This document shows, piece after piece, positions 9,633 to 17,449 of a DNA stretch of 36,630 bases (position 1 is the stretch's first letter; each line of letters opens with the position of its first letter). The stretch spans positions 109,653-146,282 of the forward strand of contig QEVL01000004.1 of NCBI GenBank assembly GCA_003577305.1, read 5' to 3'. A program made the translations under genes and the position numbers. The notes beneath the pieces are model-generated. The model saw nothing but the letters and a program-made list of their open reading frames with translations, searched no databases and was not told where the DNA came from. This stretch comes from Burkholderiales bacterium. Its GTDB lineage: Bacteria > Pseudomonadota > Gammaproteobacteria > Burkholderiales > Burkholderiaceae_E.

Positions 9633-11354
9633 TCATCGAGGAAGCGGCGCGCAGATCGCCTCGAAGCGCGGATCGCCGTGCAGTGCGTCGAATGCGGGCG
9701 TGACGCGCAGGAATGGCAGGGAAGTCGACCGCTCCTTGACCGCCGCTGCGAGCGCCAGCAGTGCCTGCTCATGGCGCCCGGCGGCCACTGCGCTGCGAGC
9801 GAGCGACCAGCCCGGCACGCGCTGCTGTCGCGCGAGTCGTGCGAGCGCATCGTGATGAGCGGCAGCCGTCTCGATGCGACCGGATGCGGCTTCGACGAGT
9901 GCCGCGTATTCGAGCCCGGCGACGTCGCCGCCGTGTTCGGGCCCGCACCCCGCCAGCGCTTCGCGCGCCGCATCGGCCTGCCCGGCGCACGCCAACGCCC
10001 ACGCCAGGCGTAGCCGCGCCGGCCGGTGACCGGGCGCGAGCTCGAGCGTGCGCTGAAGTGCGCGCGCAGCGTCGGGCCAGCGCCGTTGCAGCATCATGTG
10101 ATCGCCCAGATTCATGTTCACGCCGACGTCGAGCGGATCGACCAGCAGCGCCTGCTCGATCCACGCGCTGGCCTCGGCGAATTGACGACGCACCGCGTAC
10201 ACACTGGCAAGCTGGATCATCGCGAGCCCGTAACTCGGCAGCAGCGCCAGCGCGCGCCGCAGGTCGCGTTCCGCTGCGTCGAAGTCGAGCGCGAAGAAGA
10301 AGCGCAACGCCCCGCGCAGTGACAGGCCGATCCCGAGGTCCGGGTCGAGCCCGAGCGAACGCTCCAGATGCGCTTCGCACAAAGCGAGCAATTCGTCGGG
10401 CGTTGCCACCCCGTAGTGCATCAGCAGCAGCTCGCACTCGGCGCACGACGCCCATGCCGGGGCGTAGTCGGGAACCGCGCTGGTCACGACCTCGAACGCC
10501 ACGATCGCCTCGCGCAGGGCCGGCACGGTGCGCCGGCTCAGCAGGTGGCGACCGCGCAGATATTCACGCAGGGCCGTGGCATCGAGCGCCGGCGGGCTGC
10601 GGCCGGCTTCCCGGTCGCCCGTCAGGCGTGCGTGAATCGCCGCGGCGATGCGCTCGGCGATCTCGTTCTGGACGCCGATCAGATCCCGCAGCGTGCCCGT
10701 GTAGTCGCCCGCCCAAACGTGTGCGTCGGTGCGCGCGTCGACCAGCCGAGCGATGACCTGCAGCCGATCGCCCGCCTGGATCACAGTCCCTTCGACCACC
10801 CACTCGACACCGGTTCGCTCGGCGATTTCGGACAGCGTGGCGCTGCCGTCCTTGAACCGCGAGGCCGTGGTGCGCGACAGGATGCGCACGCCGTGCAGGC
10901 CGCACAGACGAAGGCCCAACAGTTCGGTCACCCCATCGGCCACGAGCGCATCGGCACCGGCCTCGGCCGAGACCGGTCGGAAGGGCAGCACGATCAGCGA
11001 CTCGCCCGGCGCCGGTACCCTGGACGTAGGCGCATGCGGATGCACCGCCGAGCGCACGCGGTAACCGCGCGTGGCGATCGTCTCGATGTGGATGGGTGTC
11101 CTCGGGTCGTCGCACAGCGCGCGACGCAACTGGCGGATGCAGCGCGTGAGCGCGTCTTCGGAGACGAAGCCGCGCGGCCACACCACTTCCTCGAGCTGCC
11201 GGCGCGAGCGCAATTCGCCGGCGTGGCGCGCGAGTTCCAGTAACACCTGCATCGCCTTGGGTTCGACGCGACGCGCTCCCGTAGGCCCGACGATACGGCC
11301 TTCCAACGGGAAAACGTCGTACGTTCCGATGCGGAAGCCTTTTTCGAGCGCCAT
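9633..11354 (-). CDS. ToxR/OmpR-type winged-helix regulator with TolB-like and TPR domains
   Basis: Soluble regulator, 573 aa from the ATG at 11354; the frame is open further upstream but into the divergent gene. Residues about 5-105 form an OmpR/ToxR C-terminal-type winged helix (FRIGTYDVFPLEGRIV; WPRGFVSEDALTRCIRQLRR; IETIATRGYRV). Residues about 120-245 resemble the TolB/FlgO-like domain found behind such helices (ESLIVLPFRPVSAEAG; GVRILSRTTASRFKDG; VEWVVEGTVIQAGDRLQVIA). From about 300 to the end are TPR-like repeats (LALLPSYGLAMIQLASVYAV, RALQRTLELAPGHRPARLRL). No membrane segment is visible, unlike CadC or ToxR. It faces the lipoprotein gene across 100 bases, which is its most likely target. 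It has no receiver domain. Confidence 0.85.
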   Translation of the reverse strand: MALEKGFRIGTYDVFPLEGRIVGPTGARRVEPKAMQVLLELARHAGELRSRRQLEEVVWPRGFVSEDALTRCIRQLRRALCDDPRTPIHIETIATRGYRVRSAVHPHAPTSRVPAPGESLIVLPFRPVSAEAGADALVADGVTELLGLRLCGLHGVRILSRTTASRFKDGSATLSEIAERTGVEWVVEGTVIQAGDRLQVIARLVDARTDAHVWAGDYTGTLRDLIGVQNEIAERIAAAIHARLTGDREAGRSPPALDATALREYLRGRHLLSRRTVPALREAIVAFEVVTSAVPDYAPAWASCAECELLLMHYGVATPDELLALCEAHLERSLGLDPDLGIGLSLRGALRFFFALDFDAAERDLRRALALLPSYGLAMIQLASVYAVRRQFAEASAWIEQALLVDPLDVGVNMNLGDHMMLQRRWPDAARALQRTLELAPGHRPARLRLAWALACAGQADAAREALAGCGPEHGGDVAGLEYAALVEAASGRIETAAAHHDALARLARQQRVPGWSLARSAVAAGRHEQALLALAAAVKERSTSLPFLRVTPAFDALHGDPRFEAICAPLPR

Positions 11355-11414
11355 CGGCTTTTCCTCGGAAAAACATCGGCAAACCAGACTGTGCAGTGAC
11401 TTACAGTGCCGGCA

Positions 11415-11441
11415 GAATCGGAATGTATCAAGCGCCGATTC
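11415..11441. promoter_or_regulatory. Inverted repeat in the divergent regulator/lipoprotein intergenic region
   Basis: GAATCGG and CCGATTC (7-bp arms, 13 bases apart) lie in the 100-base gap between the winged-helix regulator and the lipoprotein gene. This is a plausible operator, but it could also be a chance repeat. Confidence 0.3.
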
Positions 11442-11454
11442 CTGCGAGGGTGTC

Positions 11455-14091
11455 ATGGGACGCAGCTTCCACGAATGCATCGTTGCGGCAGCTGTTTTTC
11501 TTCTGTCGGCGCTTGTTGCAGGATGCGGTTCGGGCGGCGGGGAGCCTGCGGCGCTCGTGCCCGCCGGCTCGGACGCGGTGCAGGCGCAGGTGACCAAGGA
11601 GGGCGGCGCGCTCGAGCTGACCACGGCCGGCGGTGCGCGGCTGAAGCTGACCGTTCCGCCCGGTGCGCTGCACCTGCCCGCAACGATCGTCTTGCGCGAA
11701 GCCGCGCCACTGAGCGGTGCGCTCGCCACCTTCACGATCGAGCCTGCCGGAACCCGGCTCCATCTGCCGGCGACGCTGGAAGCCAGCTTTCCCGTGGAGC
11801 CCGATCCGGGCGTATCGCTCGGCGCGTGGTTCGGCACGCCCGACAGCCGCACCTCGATGCCGGGCACTTACGATGCCCGCAGGCGCACCTATACCTTCCA
11901 GAGCTGGTTTCTCGGCTACGCGGCGATCCCGGCGCCCGATGCCTCGGCGGCGGATCCCAAGGGAATCGAGCGGGAGAAGTTGGTCCGAAGCGTGAAGGAT
12001 CTGGCGGATCCGCGTGCTGCACCGTCCGGCAGCGACTTCATCAACGTCGGTCTGCTCAGTTGCGAGATTGAACTGACGAGCCTCGGAGAGCGCATCGAAC
12101 GGGCGAAGCTCCTGCCGCTTTCGGGCGAATTGGCCAGTCAGCTGATCTCGCAGTTCAAGGCGACTCGCGATCGGTGCCAGGCTTCGAGCATCGACGACGA
12201 AGTGGCGAGAACCGTGGCGGTGACGACGCAACTGCAGGCGCTGGCCTGCGAGAAGTACAACGCGGCGAGCACGACCGCGCGGGTGCTGGCGGGCGCCACG
12301 TCGGCCGACGAGATGAATGCGCAACTGAAGCCGATCATCGCCGCGGCAGCGCTGGCAATGCACACCGGCGCCGATTGCGCCTCTGCGGACGACCTCGCCA
12401 GCGTGCTCGAGCCGGAGTTCTCCGATTTCCTCGACAACTATATCGATCGGGTCAACGCGCCCGGTTTCCTCACCGACGACGCGCAGATCTGGCGGCAGGC
12501 ATGGGCAGAGCAGGTCAAGGCGTACGACATCGCCGCGACGGCAGAGATGCTGAACATGGAGAGTGCCGATCGGCAGGTCTGGACCGAAGTCCTGGCGCCG
12601 ATCCTGCGGCAGTTGCGCAAGATCGCCTACGCCGCGTGCCGTGACGAGGAATTCCGAGAGGAGCGCTTCCTGGTCGACATCAACACCGGCGGCTGGCTGT
12701 TCGGCCACCCGGTGGTCAGTGACCCGGAATTGCCGCCATGGGCCGATTTCAGCGCCGACGACCTGCTCCGGGACATTCAGTTGTGTGCGTCGAGGCTGAC
12801 TATCAGGACATATCCCCCGGTGACCGAAGGCGTCGAGGTGCACGAGGAGAAGACCCTGGGTGGCGGCAATGCACCGGGCACGCATTCGGCCACTGCGCAA
12901 ATGAGACTGGTTCCCGACGGTGCGATCCACCTGAGCGGCCCGATCCACGATTTCACCTGCGGCAACCCCACCGGGAGCGCCAGGCCGGAGAACGCGACGG
13001 TCACGATCATGGCCGATGACCACGTGCTGGGCACCGTGTCATTGCAGGGCGCCTCGTTGCAGACGGTGCCGTTCGTGGCCTCGTTCAGTACGATCCTCGA
13101 CACCCTGGCCTCGCCATCTTCGCAGCAAGGTGCCCCGTCGCGATTCAGGTTGCGCGTGCTGCGCAACGGCAGCGGCTGCGGCGGTACGCACGGCCCGGAC
13201 AACTTCGAGTTGTTCTCGATCGACTTCGGGTCCGAAATGCCCCAGATCCTTGTCTCGGTCAGCGGCACGAATATGCTCAGACCAGGTGAGAGCTCACAAT
13301 TCGTCGCCACCGTGGAAAACGCAAGCGACCCGTCTGTGGTCTGGAGCACCGACGGCGGGACGATCACGCAGAACGGGTACTACACGGCTCCGGCTGTGCC
13401 GGGTCGTTATGTAGTGACGGCGACCAGCGTCCAGGACCCGCAGAGATCGGGTAGCAGGATAGTGACCGTTCCTGGCGATGAAATCGCGCTGACCTTGTTG
13501 CCGGCCAGGCAGATTGGCACCACCCTCACCTCCGCCTACTCTAAACTGGAGACCTATCTGCTAGAGAGAGGTGAGCTAGCGTGTTTCGAATACCTCAGAC
13601 TGTCGGCTCCCTTGAGCCCATCAGCCGGAGGTAGTGACACATTCGGCCCGCACGCCGATTGCGATGCAGTGATCTCCGCCACGATCTTCCGTTCGGAGCC
13701 CGGGTGGGGGGAAGCTCGGGTGGACCTGTGGGTGAGCGAACGGGATTTCCCCGCTACCGGCGGAACGTCACAAGGAAAGGCCGACCTGTACTTCCAGATG
13801 CAGACTACGCCGCGTCGCGTCCTCAAGATCGTCCTGGACGGATCGAACGTGATGCCTCGCCACAACGACGGATCGCAACTGAAATCCGGCGAACTCAGCG
13901 TGAGTATCGGACCAACGTTCGAAAGCGCAGCTCCAGTGGGGTTCTTCCGCAGCGTAGACGGAACCTTGTATGCCTCGGTCGGTACCGGTGACTCGGGGAT
14001 GCTGGCCGTTTCAGTTCATCTCGGAATGGATTCGACCACCTACGGGCGATCCGGAACCTACAGTTTCGTCTTCAGTATCGTTCCCCAATAG
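11455..14091 (+). CDS. Large cell-envelope lipoprotein with ZU5-like and bacterial Ig-like regions
   Basis: 878 aa, start ATG at 11455 with a weak GAGGG site upstream; an open frame continues upstream but antisense to the regulator. A lipoprotein signal is clear: a basic start, a hydrophobic stretch (IVAAAVFLLSALVAG) and lipobox cysteine Cys24. Residues about 45-110 (VTKEGGALELTTAGGARLKL, TVPPGALHLPATIVL) resemble a ZU5-type domain. Around 600-670 there is an Ig-like segment (ILVSVSGTNMLRPGESSQFV, YYTAPAVPGRYVVTATSV) of the kind found in surface proteins. The middle is mostly helical and unassigned. From about 13480 onward codon use drifts to lower GC. No enzyme motif was seen. Lipidated at the membrane, leaflet unknown (Gly25 gives no inner-membrane retention signal). 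Confidence 0.8.
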   Translation: MGRSFHECIVAAAVFLLSALVAGCGSGGGEPAALVPAGSDAVQAQVTKEGGALELTTAGGARLKLTVPPGALHLPATIVLREAAPLSGALATFTIEPAGTRLHLPATLEASFPVEPDPGVSLGAWFGTPDSRTSMPGTYDARRRTYTFQSWFLGYAAIPAPDASAADPKGIEREKLVRSVKDLADPRAAPSGSDFINVGLLSCEIELTSLGERIERAKLLPLSGELASQLISQFKATRDRCQASSIDDEVARTVAVTTQLQALACEKYNAASTTARVLAGATSADEMNAQLKPIIAAAALAMHTGADCASADDLASVLEPEFSDFLDNYIDRVNAPGFLTDDAQIWRQAWAEQVKAYDIAATAEMLNMESADRQVWTEVLAPILRQLRKIAYAACRDEEFREERFLVDINTGGWLFGHPVVSDPELPPWADFSADDLLRDIQLCASRLTIRTYPPVTEGVEVHEEKTLGGGNAPGTHSATAQMRLVPDGAIHLSGPIHDFTCGNPTGSARPENATVTIMADDHVLGTVSLQGASLQTVPFVASFSTILDTLASPSSQQGAPSRFRLRVLRNGSGCGGTHGPDNFELFSIDFGSEMPQILVSVSGTNMLRPGESSQFVATVENASDPSVVWSTDGGTITQNGYYTAPAVPGRYVVTATSVQDPQRSGSRIVTVPGDEIALTLLPARQIGTTLTSAYSKLETYLLERGELACFEYLRLSAPLSPSAGGSDTFGPHADCDAVISATIFRSEPGWGEARVDLWVSERDFPATGGTSQGKADLYFQMQTTPRRVLKIVLDGSNVMPRHNDGSQLKSGELSVSIGPTFESAAPVGFFRSVDGTLYASVGTGDSGMLAVSVHLGMDSTTYGRSGTYSFVFSIVPQ

Positions 14092-14249
14092 CGCCTGGAG
14101 TGGAGATGAGGCACACTAGGCAGCCGTCGCGACGTGCGGTTGCACGACCAGTACAGTGGCGCACGCTCGAAACGTCTCTTTGTATCATCGGCGCGCTTCG
14201 CAAGCTCAGAGTGCCAGGACCGAAAGATCAGAGGAAGGAGGGCGTTACC

Positions 14250-14445
14250 GTGAAGAAGACCCGGGAAATATGCCCGGTTCCACGTGCGCACGGATGAACT
14301 CGACGGTGACTGGTGGCGAATCATACCGACATGCGCCAACATCAAAAACGAATACACCACAGGGTTTGCTCAAACTCCGGCATACGGGACCGCTATCCGG
14401 AGGCTGCGCGGTGGACCCGGATGGCCTGACATACCCTTGCCATAA
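14250..14445 (+). pseudogene. Possible small gene with a one-base frameshift
   Basis: The 413 bases between the lipoprotein gene and the DUF2249 gene (14092-14504) hold no intact gene. They do contain a strong ribosome site (AAGGAGG at 14235-14241) eight bases before a GTG at 14250. Frame one reads MKKTREICPVPRAHG and stops. Moving one base forward after KKTRE opens a frame from 14269 to 14445 (YARFHVRTDELDGDWWRIIP then TCANIKNEYTTGFAQTPAYG), ending at TAA. Joined, it would be about 64 aa. I do not recognise the product. Codon use is less GC-rich than neighbouring genes. It may be a real broken gene, an assembly error or chance. Confidence 0.3.
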
Positions 14446-14504
14446 CGACCGGAGCTACGGGTTCGCGGCCGGTATCGGGAGTTCGGCGGACTCCCCAAAC
14501 GGCT

Positions 14505-15254
14505 CTACGTCTTCGCGACCTTCACTTTCCACACGTCGCCAGCCGCCTCCAGGTACTCCCAGGCGAAGGGCTCGCGGCTTTCGGCCTCCATCTGGTAATA
14601 GAGCGGCTTCGGATCGTGATCGTTCGTGAAGACGAACGCCTCGCCCGCCTTCAGTTCATCGAACGCGCGAAAGACCATCTCGTGGCGCTCGGCCGGCGCA
14701 TACGGGCGTATGTCGAACTCCCTGACCACTTCGACGGCGGTCGCAGACGGCCTGCTCTTCACCTTCTTGGTGATGTGAACCACGTACTCGCCCGGCTCGC
14801 TCTTCTTCGGGTTCCAGTCGTACTGGCCGTCGAGCTTCGCGCGGAATGCGTCCTGGACGAACTGCGGGTCCTGCGCGGTGACGATCTCCATCGTATGGCC
14901 TTCTTCCATCATGCCGTAGCGATGGAAGATCACGTGCTTCCAGTCTTTCTCCTCGATCCTGCGCAGGTCCATCAGCGTGGAGACGTCGGTGAACTCGCGT
15001 CCTTTCGAGGCTTCGGTGCGCGTCACCTTCACTTTCCAGTCGATACCGCCGCGCTGCAGGTATTCCCAGCCGACCACGTCGCCGTGAATCGAGCGGAATT
15101 CGTAGCAGAGCGGCAGCGGATCGTGATCGTTGATGAACACGAAACTCTCGCCGACCGGCAACTCCTTGAACATCTTCAGGAGCATCGTGTGCCGCTCGAT
15201 CGGCACGAACACACGCACGTCGAGCGCTTCGAGCTGTCCGGAATCGCCTGTCAT
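14505..15254 (-). CDS. Protein with three tandem DUF2249-like domains
   Basis: 249 aa, ATG start with an ideal ribosome site (AGGAGG, seven bases upstream). The first (about 11-80) and last (about 180-249) units are clear DUF2249 domains: each has LDVR/FDIR, a P-x-ERH helix, G-E-x-F-V-F-x-NDHDP, and ends in WEYL...WKVKV. The middle (about 92-165) follows the same layout in diverged form: LMDLRRIEEKDWKHVIFHRY, TMEIVTAQDPQFVQDAF, YDWNPKK...YVVHITKK. So the protein is a triplication with the central copy losing the NDHDP signature. DUF2249 proteins often accompany hemerythrin and nitrogen-oxide genes; their biochemistry is unknown. A hemerythrin gene lies 6 kb away. It is probably a separate unit from the CoA-transferase genes. 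Confidence 0.85.
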   Translation of the reverse strand: MTGDSGQLEALDVRVFVPIERHTMLLKMFKELPVGESFVFINDHDPLPLCYEFRSIHGDVVGWEYLQRGGIDWKVKVTRTEASKGREFTDVSTLMDLRRIEEKDWKHVIFHRYGMMEEGHTMEIVTAQDPQFVQDAFRAKLDGQYDWNPKKSEPGEYVVHITKKVKSRPSATAVEVVREFDIRPYAPAERHEMVFRAFDELKAGEAFVFTNDHDPKPLYYQMEAESREPFAWEYLEAAGDVWKVKVAKT

Positions 15255-15360
15255 GCTGTCCTCCTGCAGGGAACTCCCGGCCGATTCTCGACCAGAACGG
15301 CGCGATCCGCCGCTATCCCCTTGCGGGGCAACGTGGATACCGGACTTTCCGGATGCCGGG

Positions 15361-16278
15361 TCAGTTTCCGAAATCGGCGCGCGCCGACCAGGCGCGTTTG
15401 CGCACCTTCAGGGCGTCGATGCGGGCCCGGCCGATCCGCTCGAGGTAGGCTTCGCGGTCACGTGTGCCGATGACCCAGTCGTGCAGCCAGGCTTCGAATT
15501 GCGCCCGCGTGCGGGTCGCCTCGTGGTACTCGCGGTAATACGCGTTGTCGCGGTTGTAGCAGCCCTGCACCGGCGAGGGATGCGCCCCGCAGGGCGCCTC
15601 GACCACCGCGCAGACGAGAAAGCCGGGAACAACAGTGCGGTTGGGGTCGCTCGCGATCACCCTGGACGGCACGATTTCCTCGGCGATCACGATGACGCGC
15701 CGTGCGGCGTGTACCGCATCGGGCAGAACTCCGAGATTGCCCCAGACGTGCGCGTTGCCCGCCGGGTCTGCGCGCTGCGCCTGCACGATCGTCACGTCGG
15801 GCACGATCGCGCGCACCGCGCGCATCGTCTCGCCGGTGAACGGCGCCTCGAACTCGGTGATGTCGGGATTGCGGGCCGCCACGTCCGAGCCGCCGGCAGT
15901 GTGGGTCGGCAGGAACGGCACCCCGAGCGCTGCCGCGTGCAACGCCAGCGCCAGCGTGAAGTTGGTGTGGTCGATCATTTCGACCCGATTCGGCACGCCC
16001 TCCTCGATCGCCCGCCGGAAGTTGTACGCCGAGCCCATCATCACGTTTCCGACCCAGGCAGCCATCACGCGGCGCACGCATCCGGCCCCGATCATCTGGT
16101 CGAACAGGATGTCGGAGATCGGGCCGACGAGCGTGAGATCGCGCTTGCCCTGCCGGATGATCTCGTGACCGGCGGCGAACGGGATCATGCTCTCGAGCTG
16201 CAGGCCGAGCGCGACGCTCGCGCCGTCGGGCACGAAGCGCTCGACCGCTTCGCGCAGCGTGACGAGCTTGGCTTTCAT
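15361..16278 (-). CDS. CoA-transferase subunit A (glutaconate/3-oxoacid type)
   Basis: 305 aa from the ATG at 16278, which overlaps the stop of the partner subunit by four bases (ATGA). The N-terminus (KLVTLREAVERFVPDGASVA) and LTLVGPISDILFDQMIGAG follow the family I CoA-transferase alpha subunit, although the usual G-G-F-G near residue 30 reads GLQLES. Later parts (FLPTHTAGGSDVA, VPDVTIVQAQRADPAGNAHV, VIVIAEEIVPSRVI) are typical. With subunit B it should form a heterotetramer moving CoA between acids, or act as a ring-opening hydrolase like IpdAB of steroid degradation. The substrate cannot be told: no thiolase or dehydrogenase is nearby. Confidence 0.87.
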   Translation of the reverse strand: MKAKLVTLREAVERFVPDGASVALGLQLESMIPFAAGHEIIRQGKRDLTLVGPISDILFDQMIGAGCVRRVMAAWVGNVMMGSAYNFRRAIEEGVPNRVEMIDHTNFTLALALHAAALGVPFLPTHTAGGSDVAARNPDITEFEAPFTGETMRAVRAIVPDVTIVQAQRADPAGNAHVWGNLGVLPDAVHAARRVIVIAEEIVPSRVIASDPNRTVVPGFLVCAVVEAPCGAHPSPVQGCYNRDNAYYREYHEATRTRAQFEAWLHDWVIGTRDREAYLERIGRARIDALKVRKRAWSARADFGN

Positions 16279-17021
16279 CGGGTCCAGAACCCCTGGCGAT
16301 CGTAGCTGCGCATGGCGCGCAGTTCGTGCCGCGTGGGCGGCGGTGTCGGGTGCACCTGCGGCGAAACCTGCAGCGGCCACCCGGTATTGGCGAGCACTTC
16401 CTCGACCGTCGTTCCGGGATGGTGCGAGTGCAGATACGCCTCGCCGGCAGGCGAGAACCTCAGCACGGCCCGGGTGGTGATCACCGCCGCCGGCCCGCCC
16501 CCGGCGAGCCGCCCGGTGTGCGACGCACCGAACCCGGGGCTGGTCACGTAGTGCACTTTTTCGGGCAGGCGGAATTTTCGGTGATCGAGCAGCGCGACGA
16601 AACGCTGCGAAAGTGCCGCGATGTCGCAGGCGCCGCCGCTGCCCGGCAGGCGGATCGTTCTTCCCGAAGCATCGCGGACTTCGGTGGAATTCAGGTTGCC
16701 GTGGCGATCGACTTCGGCCGCGCCGAGAAAGCCCAGGCTCACGCGGCCGCTTTGCAGCAGCGCCATGCATTCGAGCATCCCCAGGCAGGAGAGCGCGCCG
16801 GTGATGTTCGGTCCGTCCGACATCGTGTAGAGCAACTCGCGCGCCGGCGTATCGCGCAGGATGCCGTTCTCGAAAACGCCCACGGCGCCCGGCGCATGGG
16901 TGTTCTTCGCAACCACGAACGCGATCAGCGGCAGGCGCATGCCGACGAAGACCACGTCGCCGTCGCGGATCTCGCGCGCAGCCGCAGCGACCATCAGCTC
17001 GGCAGCGGTGTAGTCGTCCAT
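16275..17021 (-). CDS. CoA-transferase subunit B
   Basis: 248 aa. I use the ATG at 17021 (MDDYTAAELMVAAAAREIRD); the frame stays open upstream only as an antisense shadow. Family features: IRDGDVVFVGMRLPLIAFVV, the active-site region GVFENGIL with a Glu at residue 51 where the catalytic glutamate of family I CoA-transferases sits, and GFLGAAEVDRHGNLNSTEV, the conserved A-x-Q/E-VDxxGNxN pattern. An intact Glu51 favours a true transferase over the IpdAB hydrolase subgroup, which is reported to lack it; that is my inference. It is translated between the glutaredoxin-like gene (14 bases upstream) and subunit A. Confidence 0.87.
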   Translation of the reverse strand: MDDYTAAELMVAAAAREIRDGDVVFVGMRLPLIAFVVAKNTHAPGAVGVFENGILRDTPARELLYTMSDGPNITGALSCLGMLECMALLQSGRVSLGFLGAAEVDRHGNLNSTEVRDASGRTIRLPGSGGACDIAALSQRFVALLDHRKFRLPEKVHYVTSPGFGASHTGRLAGGGPAAVITTRAVLRFSPAGEAYLHSHHPGTTVEEVLANTGWPLQVSPQVHPTPPPTRHELRAMRSYDRQGFWTR

Positions 17022-17035
17022 ACCGGTTCGCGTGC

Positions 17036-17404
17036 TCACGCGCTCAGCAGGCGTTTCAGCTCGCCGCTGGCGAGCAGGCGCCCGAGGTCTTCGGCACCCC
17101 CGATCAGCATGCCTCCGACGAAGACCATCGGAAAGGTCGGCCATCCGGTCCACATCTTCAGTGCGTTGCGGCGTCGCCAATCGCTGAAGTAATTGCCGTA
17201 GGAGAGGTAGTGATACGGTATGCCCGCCGTATCGAGCATCCGGCGCGCCTTGCGTGGAAACGGGTTCTGCGCCATGCCCACGACCAGTACGGGGTGCTCG
17301 TGCATCGCGGCCTGCACTTCCTGCACGATCGCCGCATGGTGGCCGGCGACGCGCTCGCGTATGGCCGGATGGATCCGTGATTCGTCGAGTACGCTGCGTG
17401 GCAT
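17036..17404 (-). CDS. Glutaredoxin-fold protein lacking any cysteine
   Basis: 122 aa from the ATG at 17404, which has a good GGAGG site; ten more codons upstream are possible but less likely. The fold pattern is that of monothiol glutaredoxins: first strand VLVVGM, helix PRKARRMLDTAGIPYHYL, then GWPTFPMVFVGG (the cis-proline and backbone-binding strand) and LIGGAEDLGRLL (the GG-x-D glutathione-binding turn). Where Grx4-type proteins have CGFS, this one has AQNPFPRK, and there is no cysteine anywhere in the protein. It cannot do thiol exchange or bind a cluster by cysteine. The glutathione-binding surface is kept, so a binding or scaffold role is possible. It is first in the unit with the CoA-transferase subunits. 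Confidence 0.8.
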   Translation of the reverse strand: MPRSVLDESRIHPAIRERVAGHHAAIVQEVQAAMHEHPVLVVGMAQNPFPRKARRMLDTAGIPYHYLSYGNYFSDWRRRNALKMWTGWPTFPMVFVGGMLIGGAEDLGRLLASGELKRLLSA

Positions 17405-17449
17405 GGAATTCCTCCACCCCGTAGCGTAACGCACTCGCGCAGCCGCTCG

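Noticed and set aside
11355..11867. Upstream extension of the winged-helix regulator
   Set aside because: The extension is antisense to the lipoprotein signal peptide; the winged helix begins just after the ATG at 11354.
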